Shown here: positions 26,149 to 33,141 of the stretch, one piece after another | Layout of the letters: every line of letters begins with the position of its first letter | How positions within the stretch are numbered: the first letter of the stretch is position 1 | The notes under the pieces: generated by a model | Database searches by the model: none | Told to the model about the DNA's origin: nothing | What the model saw: the letters and a program-made list of their open reading frames with translations, nothing else | Source: Salipiger profundus | GTDB lineage: Bacteria > Pseudomonadota > Alphaproteobacteria > Rhodobacterales > Rhodobacteraceae | DNA length: 64,000 bases | Reading direction: 5' to 3' | Assembly: GCF_001969385.1 (NCBI RefSeq) | Contig: NZ_CP014796.1 | Span: forward strand, 2,683,501 to 2,747,500 | Program-made: the position numbers and the translations under genes

Positions 26149-26615
26149 CAGCTTCGAGGACCGGTGGCCGCGATACCTCTTACACTTACAGCGACCGGAA
26201 TCCGACCGCCGTCGTCGAAGATTAATTCGAGCTTTATTCTGCTGCCTTCCAGCATCGGCTCTTTCAATCCCATCAGCATGATGTGCAAGCCACCCGGTTT
26301 CAGTTCGACCTCGCGACCTGGCGCAATGGAAAGGTCACCGACGTAGGCCATCGACGACACGCCATTTGCGTCGGTTGCGGTGCGGTGGACTTCCGCTCTA
26401 TCTGCTATCTGGGTTTCGATCCCAACCAACGTGACGACCTTGCCCCCCGTATTTCTGATGGTGAGGTAGACGGCCCCAGGTCGGCTCATGCCGATTGACG
26501 CTCGTGCCCAGACATCATCAACCAGAATCTCTTGGGAATCTGCTTGGCTGGGCGCTGAGAAACCTGCAAAAATCACGATAGGAATCAATGCTGCAATGAT
26601 AGTTCGTCTTTTCAT
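26148..26615 (-). CDS. pcuC: PCuAC-type periplasmic copper chaperone
   Basis: 155 residues from ATG 26615, giving a clean signal peptide (IIAALIPIVIFAGFSAPSQA). PCuAC family patterns: VDDVWARASIGMSRPGAVYLT, a His/Met copper motif HRTATDANGVSSM, and GGLHIMLMGLKEPM. These match the H(M)x10Mx21HxM copper-binding layout in spirit: His, Met, then HIMLM. The protein would deliver Cu(I) to Sco and the oxidase CuA site. An upstream extension of the frame into the dsbA region is not credible. It is coupled to sco downstream. Confidence 0.9.
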   Translation of the reverse strand: MKRRTIIAALIPIVIFAGFSAPSQADSQEILVDDVWARASIGMSRPGAVYLTIRNTGGKVVTLVGIETQIADRAEVHRTATDANGVSSMAYVGDLSIAPGREVELKPGGLHIMLMGLKEPMLEGSRIKLELIFDDGGRIPVAVSVRGIAATGPRS

Positions 26616-26641
26616 AAGCGCTTTCCGATCGTCATATGTAT

Positions 26642-27301
26642 TCAGCTCCGCGCGGCGGCCACTTCGGCCGCAACAACGCGTCGCAGTTCGGCCTCCCCGA
26701 ACGGGTTCAGCGGGCGGCCGTTCACGAAGAAGGTTGGTGTCTGGCTTACGCCCATGGCTTCGACATCCGCGCGATCTTGGTTGAGAACGGCCGTCGTCCC
26801 TGGAAAGAGCAACTGGTCGCGCGCCTCCTCGACGGCCAGTCCGGCGGAGGCGGCGATATCGAGGATCAGACCCGGTTCTGGCGCCCCATGAGAGGCCCAA
26901 CGCGGCTGCTCGCGCAGGACGGCTTCGAGCACGGGTTCGAAGACGTCCTGCATGCGAGCCGCCTCGAGCACCCGGATGGCCTCTTCTGACGCCTCACCAT
27001 GGAATGGCGTGTAACGGATCACCACGCGCACGGTGTCGCCGTGTTCGGACATGATGTTCTTGACCACCGGATAAAAGGCCCGACAAGCCTCGCAGGCCGG
27101 GTCGAAGAATTCGACAATCGTTACAGGTGCGGTTTCCGACCCGAGGATCGGCGAGTAGGACCGGATCAGCGCATCGGACAGTTCCGGCGCGACGGCCTCT
27201 CCCACGGGGGCCGGAGAAGGGCGGGTCACATACCAGGATGCTGCGCCAAACCCTGCTAGACCAAAGGTGAGCACGGAGAGGATCAGGGCACGTCTGTTCA
27301 T
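26642..27301 (-). CDS. DsbA-family thiol:disulfide oxidoreductase
   Basis: 219 residues with an N-terminal membrane anchor or signal (ALILSVLTFGLAGFGAASWYV). The thioredoxin-fold active site reads EFFDPACEACRAFYP, with the Cys-Glu-Ala-Cys pair, and the cis-proline loop is SQTPTFFVNGRPL. It overlaps the dsbB-like gene by 4 bases; the pair would oxidise periplasmic cysteines and pass electrons to quinone. Likely substrates within the operon are the Sco proteins, DUF411 protein and the two-cysteine lipoprotein, which need controlled thiol state. Confidence 0.92.
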   Translation of the reverse strand: MNRRALILSVLTFGLAGFGAASWYVTRPSPAPVGEAVAPELSDALIRSYSPILGSETAPVTIVEFFDPACEACRAFYPVVKNIMSEHGDTVRVVIRYTPFHGEASEEAIRVLEAARMQDVFEPVLEAVLREQPRWASHGAPEPGLILDIAASAGLAVEEARDQLLFPGTTAVLNQDRADVEAMGVSQTPTFFVNGRPLNPFGEAELRRVVAAEVAAARS

Positions 27302-27720
27302 TCTTGCGGTTCCTTCAGGGAGAGGGCGGAGAGCGCTCCAATCACGGTGAAGGCGACCAAAGCCATCAGCGGAATCGGAATTCCGAAGACCAGCTGGTTG
27401 TCGTCGGTGCAGGAGGGGCCGGTCGCGGTGCAGGGCTGAATTTGCTCGGGGACCAGGCCCGCATAGAGGCCCAAATGCCAGACCGCCACGGCCGCGCCGC
27501 CTAAGGCGAGCGCGATCCCGTAGCGCCCGACGCCATGGTCACTCCACCACAGCCCGAGCCCGAGGATGATCGCCAGCGGAAACATGAAGGCGCGTTGAAA
27601 CCAGCAGAGCAGACAGGGCGATTGGCCGAGCACTTCGCCGATGAAAAGAACCGCCAACGAGGCGGACGTGGCGACGGTCCAGGCCAGCCCGATGGCCATG
27701 TCTCCGGGAATGCGTTTCAT
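27298..27720 (-). CDS. DsbB/BdbC-type disulfide bond formation protein
   Basis: 140-residue, four-helix membrane protein that reoxidises DsbA. Both cysteine pairs are visible: CLLCW (about residues 36-39) and the periplasmic loop pair in IQPCTATGPSCTDDN (about 96 and 103). It is short, of the BdbC subtype rather than E. coli DsbB. It overlaps the dsbA gene by ATGA and follows the first sco gene by 5 bases, so the three are one translational block. Confidence 0.92.
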   Translation of the reverse strand: MKRIPGDMAIGLAWTVATSASLAVLFIGEVLGQSPCLLCWFQRAFMFPLAIILGLGLWWSDHGVGRYGIALALGGAAVAVWHLGLYAGLVPEQIQPCTATGPSCTDDNQLVFGIPIPLMALVAFTVIGALSALSLKEPQE

Positions 27721-27725
27721 GTCGG

Positions 27726-28328
27726 TCAGATCCTTTCCTGCAGATCAGCAAGGATCTCTTCAGCGGACGTGCCGTAGGGCCACGAGGTTGAGTAACCCGC
27801 CTGTGGGTCAAATAGGAACAAGTTCGAGGTATGGCTCATTGTGTAGCCCCCCGGAGCGGATGCCTCCTCGTTCCTTTCAAAAAATATGGGGAAGCTATCA
27901 GATATCGCAGCCATCTGGTTAGCCGTGCCAGTCAGACCAATTATACCTGCTTCGAATTGCTCCACGTATTGGGAGAGTACCATCGGACTATCACGTTCGG
28001 GGTCTATTGTAATGAAAATGGGCTGGACCTTTTCTGCCTCGCCGCGCAGTCCCTCCATTACGGCGGCGACCTCGGAGAGTGTTGTCGGACAAATGTCCGG
28101 GCAATTTGTGAATCCGAAGAAAATCAGCATCCAGCGGCCGGAAAAGTCACGCTGTGTTTGGACCATGCCACGATGATCCGTCAGCTCGAATTCCGCGAAA
28201 AACGGGCTATCGTTGGCAGTCCGCTCGTTTTCGGAGACAGCGTCAGGCCGCAGTAGCAAACCGATGTACAGAAGTGCTGCCGTGGCCGCCATCGCCCACA
28301 GTATTTTCTGGAAGTTGGAAAGATTCAC
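27726..28328 (-). CDS. Sco1/SenC-family protein, first gene of the metal-responsive operon
   Basis: 200 residues. One N-terminal helix (KILWAMAATAALLYIGLLL) precedes the Sco domain with IFFGFTNCPDICPTTLSEV and the distal His in YTMSHTSNLFLFD. It is the first gene after the MerR-type promoter at 28365-28395, with a leader of about 30 bases. It is followed within 5 bases by dsbB. Its divergent neighbour is the merR-like regulator. Confidence 0.93.
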   Translation of the reverse strand: MNLSNFQKILWAMAATAALLYIGLLLRPDAVSENERTANDSPFFAEFELTDHRGMVQTQRDFSGRWMLIFFGFTNCPDICPTTLSEVAAVMEGLRGEAEKVQPIFITIDPERDSPMVLSQYVEQFEAGIIGLTGTANQMAAISDSFPIFFERNEEASAPGGYTMSHTSNLFLFDPQAGYSTSWPYGTSAEEILADLQERI

Positions 28329-28364
28329 ACTGCTTCGCCCGATTCCGATTGTTTGCTCGGGCTT

Positions 28365-28395
28365 CGTGTACGACCTCTAGCAGCTATAGCTTCAA
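28365..28395 (-). promoter_or_regulatory. MerR-type promoter/operator of the eleven-gene sco-dsb-lsp operon
   Basis: Minus strand: -35 TTGAAG (28395-28390), a 19-base spacer, and a weak -10 TACACG (28370-28365). The spacer holds the dyad CTATAG-CTG-CTAGAG. The -35 hexamer is identical to that of the zntA-like promoter. It lies between the divergent merR gene and the operon it is proposed to control. Confidence 0.7.
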
Positions 28396-28462
28396 GCCAA
28401 GATGACGTCGAAAGGATCAGCTTCACTGAACTGTGAATGACGGTTCAGACTTGTCTTCGATC

Positions 28463-28494
28463 TGGCGCAAAGCTACACTGGCTGTAGGTATGAG
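28463..28494 (+). promoter_or_regulatory. Dyad in front of merR (probable autoregulatory site)
   Basis: The perfect inverted repeat CTACA-ctggc-TGTAG at 28473-28487 sits between a weak -35-like TGGCGC (28463-28468) and TATGAG (28489-28494). It resembles the dyads of the other MerR-type promoters here. If TATGAG is the -10, the transcript would begin only a few bases before the ATG at 28505 and be nearly leaderless. Confidence 0.5.
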
Positions 28495-28504
28495 GTCGGG
28501 TAAG

Positions 28505-28933
28505 ATGCTGACAATTGGAGCGATGGCGAGAAAAACCGGGACAAAGGTCCAGACGATCCGCTACTACGAGCAGATAGGGTTGATGCCCGAGCCAGGCAGA
28601 ACCGAAGGCGGTCAACGCCGCTACGGAGATGCTGAACTAGATAGGCTGTCATTTGTTCGACACGCTCGGCAACTGGGTTTCTCGCTTGACGCTATTCGTG
28701 AACTTCTGAATTTGAGCGACAATCCTGGGACATCCTGCGCCGACGCTGATGCCATTGCGCGTCGGCAGCTTAAGCAAGTGGAGCAACGGTTGAGCCGACT
28801 AGAGGCGCTCCGTACCGAGCTGGAACGAATGGTTCATGAGTGCAGTGGTGGACGAACCGCCGATTGCCGTGTCCTTGAGGTGTTGCGTGACCACTCCGAA
28901 TGCCTCACCGAGCACGACGAAGTTGGTCTTTGA
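28505..28933 (+). CDS. MerR-family metal-responsive regulator (CadR/PbrR/ZntR-like)
   Basis: 142 residues from ATG 28505, which gives the standard family N-terminus LTIGAMARKTGTKVQTIRYYE; a longer frame would cover the operator. The DNA-binding domain spans about 1-70 and a dimerisation helix 80-112. Metal-site cysteines are Cys78 (GTSCAD), Cys113 (HECSGG) and Cys121 (ADCRVL). A Cys at the 78-79 position marks divalent-metal sensors (Zn, Cd, Pb, Hg), while Cu(I) sensors of the CueR type have Ser there; the Cys113-Cys121 spacing of eight resembles CueR. It is divergent from the sco operon and probably acts on all the MerR-type promoters of the island. Confidence 0.88.
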   Translation: MLTIGAMARKTGTKVQTIRYYEQIGLMPEPGRTEGGQRRYGDAELDRLSFVRHARQLGFSLDAIRELLNLSDNPGTSCADADAIARRQLKQVEQRLSRLEALRTELERMVHECSGGRTADCRVLEVLRDHSECLTEHDEVGL

Positions 28934-29074
28934 ACGGCTCAAATCCGGCTTGTGATGAAGGCTTAGAAAGCTTGTCGGGATCGTTGGGCGTCAGTTCCGA
29001 TAATTCGGATCAGAGTCTAGGTCATAGACCGTAATCGCGAAGTTCTGGGCGAGAGCTAAGGACTGGTCGGTGGA

Positions 29075-30145
29075 TCATTCGTTGCCGATGGCGAGTTGAA
29101 TTCCAGGCCAGCTTGCATACTTGTCGCCGGTTTCGCGGATGTGTGTATAGCGTTTGAGGCTGACCCATGACCTGTGCCCACTGACAGCTGCGACGTGGGG
29201 AATGTTCCAACCCATCTCAAACAAGCGCGAGATGCCCTCATGGCGTAGATCGTGGAAATGCAGATCGTCGATCCCGAGCAGCTTGCAAGCGCGGGTAAAG
29301 TTGGCCGTGATTGCGTCCGGAGAGTAGGGGAAGATCTCAGCTTTGCTGTTGCGCATGCTGTCGATGATCCGAATGGCCTCCTCGGGCAAATCGACCCAGG
29401 TATCGTTTCCGAGCTTTTCGCCGGGATGCTTCATGTCACGGACCAGGATGCGCTTGTGCTCGTTCTGGAAGTCATCCCAGGTGAGCCGGGTGATCTCTGC
29501 CTGTCGGCGCGTCGAGAAGAGAGCGAAAACGATCACCTTGTGCATGGGCATGGCTTGAGGTGTTCTCTGGCGCCGATCAATGAAATGGGCCAGCAGCCGG
29601 TCGAGTTCATCGAGGGTGGGCCTGCGGTTACGCTGCGCGGAACGGGAGATGATCCCCATACGGCGCGCGACGGTGATCGCGTCTCTCATCTCCCGGTCAT
29701 CCAGTCGGAAATCCCACATCGGTCGAGCTATGGCGAATATCGAGGCGAGATGGCTCGCGTAGTTCCCGACGGTTTGCGGTTGTCCGGGCAGAGACTGAAG
29801 GAACTCGATGACATCCTTCGACTTGACGGTGGAGCAGGGCAGATCGGCGATCGGGTAGGTGACGATGGTCCTGAGGACCTGGGCTTTTGTGCGACCGATG
29901 TCCTTCACGGCTTCTTCAGTATAGCGCTCGATCGCTTTGGACAGCGGAGGGTCGCATACGCTCAACTCTTCCAGCGCACCAGGTTTTGCTAGCTCTTTCT
30001 CGCGTTTCTTTATCCAGGCGGCCGCAGCTGGGCGTCTGTCAAAAGTCTTCGTCTCGTGATAGACGGTGCCCTCGCGCATCACTCGTACACGTGCCCTGTA
30101 GCTGTGACTTCCATCCTTGCGTTTGCGTGTGGTGATCGAGCCCAT
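29075..30145 (-). CDS. int: Tyrosine-type site-specific recombinase (element integrase)
   Basis: 356 residues from ATG 30145; the frame extends further upstream but through the repeated TTTGGTCC sites, so the internal Met is preferred. The N-terminal SAM-like arm-binding part is followed by the catalytic domain with the first Arg in LFSTRRQAEITRL, the HxxR box HFHDLRHEGISRL, His in VSGHRSWVSLKRY, and the Tyr nucleophile in KRYTH. It lies 120 bases from dusA and points away from it, the arrangement seen in elements that use the dusA 5' end as attachment site. It should catalyse integration and excision of the ICE. Confidence 0.93.
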   Translation of the reverse strand: MGSITTRKRKDGSHSYRARVRVMREGTVYHETKTFDRRPAAAAWIKKREKELAKPGALEELSVCDPPLSKAIERYTEEAVKDIGRTKAQVLRTIVTYPIADLPCSTVKSKDVIEFLQSLPGQPQTVGNYASHLASIFAIARPMWDFRLDDREMRDAITVARRMGIISRSAQRNRRPTLDELDRLLAHFIDRRQRTPQAMPMHKVIVFALFSTRRQAEITRLTWDDFQNEHKRILVRDMKHPGEKLGNDTWVDLPEEAIRIIDSMRNSKAEIFPYSPDAITANFTRACKLLGIDDLHFHDLRHEGISRLFEMGWNIPHVAAVSGHRSWVSLKRYTHIRETGDKYASWPGIQLAIGNE

Positions 30146-30157
30146 GATGGTCTCCCC

Positions 30158-30226
30158 ATTTGGTCCACGAAATTGTATTTGGTCCACGGGACCAAATCCA
30201 GTGTCAAAATCGACGGGTTTGGTCCA
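30158..30226. repeat. Repeated TTTGGTCC sites with a palindrome upstream of int
   Basis: Three direct copies of TTTGGTCCA begin at 30159, 30178 and 30218. An inverted copy GGACCAAA pairs with the middle one to make TTTGGTCC-ACG-GGACCAAA (30178-30196), a perfect palindrome with 8-base arms. They lie between the integrase start and the dusA core, where recombinase arm sites or an excisionase/regulator operator would be expected. Confidence 0.7.
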
Positions 30227-30264
30227 TGATGAGCGGAAACGAGACGAACTGTAGGTGCCTGTAA

Positions 30265-31272
30265 GTGGCTGAAAAATATAAAAAGCAAGACATATCAAGA
30301 GCTTCGCGCCTGTCCGTTGCGCCGATGATGGATTGGACCGACCGGCACTGCCGATACCTGCATCGTCTGCTCTCGCGCGAGACGTTGCTCTTTACCGAGA
30401 TGGTCACGGCACCCGCGCTGGTGCGGGGCGGGGCGGTGCATCTGCTCGGCTACAACCCCGAGGAACACCCGGTTGCGTTGCAGCTCGGCGGCTCGGACCC
30501 GCAGGAGCTGGCCGAGGCCGCCCGGCTGGGCGCCGAGGCCGGCTATGACCAGATCGACCTCAACTGCGGCTGCCCGTCGGATCGTGTGCAATCCGGCACG
30601 TTCGGAGCGGTTCTGATGAAGAGTCCCGATCTCGTGGCCGACTGCGTTGCCGCCATGCGCGAGGCCGTCGATATCGAGGTGACGGTGAAATGCCGGCTCG
30701 GGGTCGACGAGCAGGAGCCTCGCGACACGCTGCCGGCCTTCCTCGAAAAGGTCTCGGCCACCGGCTGCCGGCGCGTGGTGATCCACGCCCGGAAGGCCTG
30801 GCTGCAGGGCCTCAGCCCCAAGGAAAACCGCGACATCCCGCCGCTCGACTACGATCTCGTACACCAGATGAAGGCGGCGTTTCCGCATCTGCACGTGTCG
30901 CTCAACGGCGGGGTCGAGACCCTTGCCGAGGCCGAGGCCCTGCTCGCGGCGGGGCTCGACGGCGTGATGATCGGCCGCGCCGCCTATCACCGGCCCTGGG
31001 AGATCCTTGCCGGGGCGGATGAACGGATTTACGGGCGCGCCGCCCCGGTGTCCGACCCCGAGGATATCGCGCGGGCGATGCTGCCCTACATCGAGCGCCA
31101 CCTGTCCGATGGCGGCAGGCTGCACCAGGTCACGCGGCACATGCTCGGGCTCTTCGCCGGGCGGCCTGGTGCCCGGGGCTGGCGCCGGGTGCTGTCGGAA
31201 CAGGCAACCCGCGACGGCGCCGGGCCGGAGGTCGTCGAGGCGGCGCTGGAGCGGCTCACCGAAGCGGCCTGA
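30265..31272 (+). CDS. dusA: tRNA-dihydrouridine synthase A
   Basis: FMN enzyme that reduces uridines 20/20a of tRNA, 335 residues from GTG 30265. Conserved features: APMMDWTDRHCRYLHRLL, the catalytic Cys in LNCGCPSDRVQSGTFGAVLM, VTVKCRLGVDE and VSLNGGVET. The first about 18 residues (MAEKYKKQDISRASRLSV) are unlike chromosomal dusA starts. They probably come from the inserted element, which has restored a start codon and promoter. An alternative start at ATG 30322 or 30325 would remove the N-terminal strand of the barrel, so the GTG is preferred. Confidence 0.93.
   Translation: MAEKYKKQDISRASRLSVAPMMDWTDRHCRYLHRLLSRETLLFTEMVTAPALVRGGAVHLLGYNPEEHPVALQLGGSDPQELAEAARLGAEAGYDQIDLNCGCPSDRVQSGTFGAVLMKSPDLVADCVAAMREAVDIEVTVKCRLGVDEQEPRDTLPAFLEKVSATGCRRVVIHARKAWLQGLSPKENRDIPPLDYDLVHQMKAAFPHLHVSLNGGVETLAEAEALLAAGLDGVMIGRAAYHRPWEILAGADERIYGRAAPVSDPEDIARAMLPYIERHLSDGGRLHQVTRHMLGLFAGRPGARGWRRVLSEQATRDGAGPEVVEAALERLTEAA
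30319..30345 (+). other. Probable attachment-site core (attR) inside dusA
   Basis: The bases encoding A-P-M-M-D-W-T-D of dusA (from about 30319) coincide with the conserved core used by known dusA-integrating elements. Sequence upstream (GAAAAATATAAAAAGCAAG) is AT-rich and element-like; sequence downstream is uniform high-GC chromosome. The matching copy at the other end of the element is outside the window. Confidence 0.55.
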
Positions 31273-31351
31273 GCCGACACGCGCAGGCCTCGGCCTTGCA
31301 CCCCGGTAGGTCCGGGTCTAAGCGGCAACCATACCCAGCCGAGGATGCCGC

Positions 31352-32173
31352 ATGTTCGATCTCGCCACGCTTCTGCCCCTCGTCGGGCTGCTCGTCGTCA
31401 CCAGCGCCTTTGCCGGGCTGATCGCGGGACTGCTCGGGGTGGGCGGCGGCATCGTGCTGGTGCCTGCCTTTCTCTTCACCTTCGAGACCCTCGGATACGA
31501 CAGCCCGCAGCTCATGCAGATCTGCCTTGCGACCTCGCTTGCGACCATCATCGTGACCTCGATCCGCTCCGTGCTGTCGCATCACCGCAAGGGCGCGGTG
31601 GAATGGCCGATCCTGAAAGCCTGGGCGCCGGGCATCGGGCTGGGCGCGCTGGTGGGCGTGCTCACGACCGCGCAGCTGCGCTCGGACTTCCTGCAGGCGC
31701 TCTTCGGCTGTATCGCGATCTTCATCGGGCTGTACTTCGCCTTCGGCAAGCGGTCGTGGCGGCTGGCCGATGCGATGCCGACCGGCTGGCTGCGCGCGGT
31801 CCTGTCCTCGCTGATCGGCTTCCTGTCGGTGCTGATGGGGATCGGGGGCGGCAGCTTCGCCGTGCCGCTGATGACGCTGAGTTCGGTGCCGATCCACCGC
31901 TCCGTGGCGACCGCTGCCGGGTTCGGCCTGCTGATCGCGCTGCCGTCGGTCGTGGCGTTCCTCTTCGTGCCGGTACCGCTCGAGGTCCGACCGCCGATGA
32001 CGCTGGGGTCGGTGAACCTCGGCGCCTTCGTGATCGCCATCTCGATGACGCTCATCACCGCGCCGCTGGGGGCGAAGCTGGCCCATTCGGTCGACGAGAA
32101 GACGCTGCGCCGGGCTTTCGCGCTCTTCATCCTCGTGGTCGCGACGAACATGCTGCGCAAATCGTTCTTCTGA
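31352..32173 (+). CDS. TauE/SafE (TSUP) family permease
   Basis: 273 residues, about eight membrane helices, with the duplicated family motif: GLIAGLLGVGGGIVLVPAFL in the first half and SVLMGIGGGSFAVPLMTL in the second. Family members export or import sulfite, sulfonates or related organosulfur anions; the substrate here cannot be told. It starts 79 bases after dusA and may be read from the same direction, but no shared function is evident. Confidence 0.92.
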   Translation: MFDLATLLPLVGLLVVTSAFAGLIAGLLGVGGGIVLVPAFLFTFETLGYDSPQLMQICLATSLATIIVTSIRSVLSHHRKGAVEWPILKAWAPGIGLGALVGVLTTAQLRSDFLQALFGCIAIFIGLYFAFGKRSWRLADAMPTGWLRAVLSSLIGFLSVLMGIGGGSFAVPLMTLSSVPIHRSVATAAGFGLLIALPSVVAFLFVPVPLEVRPPMTLGSVNLGAFVIAISMTLITAPLGAKLAHSVDEKTLRRAFALFILVVATNMLRKSFF

Positions 32174-32313
32174 GGAGATCGCCGCGCCATGATGCATATG
32201 ATCTGATGCTTTCGGCGGCATGGCAATCGGAAGAAAGCGACCTGCGGCGCCCGCAGAAGACATCGGCAGTCAGTGTAGCGAACCGGACCGGTCCTGAGTG
32301 CGTCAGGGCAACG

Positions 32314-32553
32314 TCAGTCCGGGCGGCGGGCTTGCCGACCCTGGCGTCCGCCGCGGCGCTTCCGGATCTGCGGCGCGCGCTCGGGGAGTTCGGCCATCAC
32401 GGCGCGGCGCTCCTCGGCACTCATGCGCGACCACTGGGTGATCTCGTCGATCGAGCGCAGGCAGCCGGTGCAGAGCCGCGCCTCGGGATGGATGACGCAG
32501 ATCTTGATGCAGGGGCTCTCGATCTCGTCGCGTTTCCAGATCTCGTCGGTCAT
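32314..32553 (-). CDS. DUF1289 protein
   Basis: 79 residues with the DUF1289 signature ESPCIKICVIHPEARLCTGC and the following LRSIDEITQWSRMSAEERR. The four cysteines would hold a metal or cluster; its function is unknown. The C-terminus is a basic, Arg/Gly-rich tail (RKRRGGRQGRQARR) that may be disordered. The gene follows ruvX by 2 bases, a frequent pairing in Rhodobacterales. Confidence 0.9.
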   Translation of the reverse strand: MTDEIWKRDEIESPCIKICVIHPEARLCTGCLRSIDEITQWSRMSAEERRAVMAELPERAPQIRKRRGGRQGRQARRPD

Positions 32554-32555
32554 GG

Positions 32556-33029
32556 TCAGGCGCCTTTCAGGTGGCGCAGCCGGTCGAGCGCCCCCTGCAG
32601 GATGTAGGATGCGGCCACGTGGTCGATCAGCTCGGCGCGTTTGGCGCGCGAGGTGTCGGCCTCGAGCAGGGCGCGCTCGGCGGCGACGGTCGAGAGCCGT
32701 TCGTCCCAGTAGGTGATCGGCCCGTCCCAGAGCCGCGAGAAGTTGCGGGCAAAGGCACGGGTGGATTGGCAGCGCGGGCCCTCGGAGCCGTCCATGTTGC
32801 GGGGCAGGCCGAGCACGATGCCGCCGATCTCGCGGTCCTTGAGGAGGGCCACGAGGCGCTCGGCGTCGGCGGTGAACTTCTTGCGCTTGATGGTTTCCGT
32901 GGGCGTCGCCACGGTGAGCATGCGGTCCGACAGGGCGACGCCGATGGTCTTGGTGCCGAGGTCGAGCCCGGCCAGCGCGGCCATGGGAGACAGCGCTGCG
33001 GCGAAGTCGGTGATGTTTTCATGGATCAT
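32556..33029 (-). CDS. ruvX: RuvX/YqgF family Holliday-junction resolvase-like nuclease
   Basis: 157 residues with an RNase H-like fold. Motifs: [17 protein letters not shown] (first catalytic Asp), [31 protein letters not shown] (catalytic Glu) and the last Asp in [15 protein letters not shown]. The protein acts in processing pre-16S rRNA ends in E. coli. It is followed by the DUF1289 gene and preceded, after a REP-like intergenic element, by ccmI on the same strand. Confidence 0.94.
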   Translation of the reverse strand: MIHENITDFAAALSPMAALAGLDLGTKTIGVALSDRMLTVATPTETIKRKKFTADAERLVALLKDREIGGIVLGLPRNMDGSEGPRCQSTRAFARNFSRLWDGPITYWDERLSTVAAERALLEADTSRAKRAELIDHVAASYILQGALDRLRHLKGA

Positions 33030-33049
33030 CGCGGGGCCTCCGGCGTGGT

Positions 33050-33118
33050 GGCGGGGGCTCTGCCCCCGTCCGCGCGGGGCGCGCGGACTCCCCCGCGGTA
33101 TTTTTCAAAGAGAAGAAG
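33050..33118. repeat. REP-like intergenic element, copy A
   Basis: Two adjoining hairpins: GGGGGC-tct-GCCCCC and GTCCGCGCG-gg-CGCGCGGAC, followed by cccccgcggtatttttcaaa. A related, inverted arrangement lies at 36828-36890 before soxA (tgaaaatatcctcggggg, then GC hairpins and a gccccc end). Both resemble a dispersed intergenic repeat of Rhodobacteraceae. Confidence 0.6.
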
Positions 33119-33141
33119 GGGCCTGCGTGGCGCGCCGGGGG

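Larger units (their letters stand above)
1..30345. mobile_element. Right-hand part of an integrative conjugative element inserted in dusA
   Basis: Conjugation genes (trbF, trbG, trbI, DUF2274, LysR) lie at the left and a tyrosine recombinase at the right, immediately against the 5' end of dusA. That gene is a known integration target for alphaproteobacterial elements. Cargo between them is metal and envelope genes plus decayed IS and ATPase remnants. Base composition and codon use are more variable than in the uniform high-GC chromosome to the right; the two-component genes near 17-19 kb are visibly more AT-rich. The left end and the rest of the trb/tra cluster lie outside the window, so the element size is unknown. 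The right boundary is inferred from the conserved dusA core, not from seeing both att copies. Confidence 0.8.
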
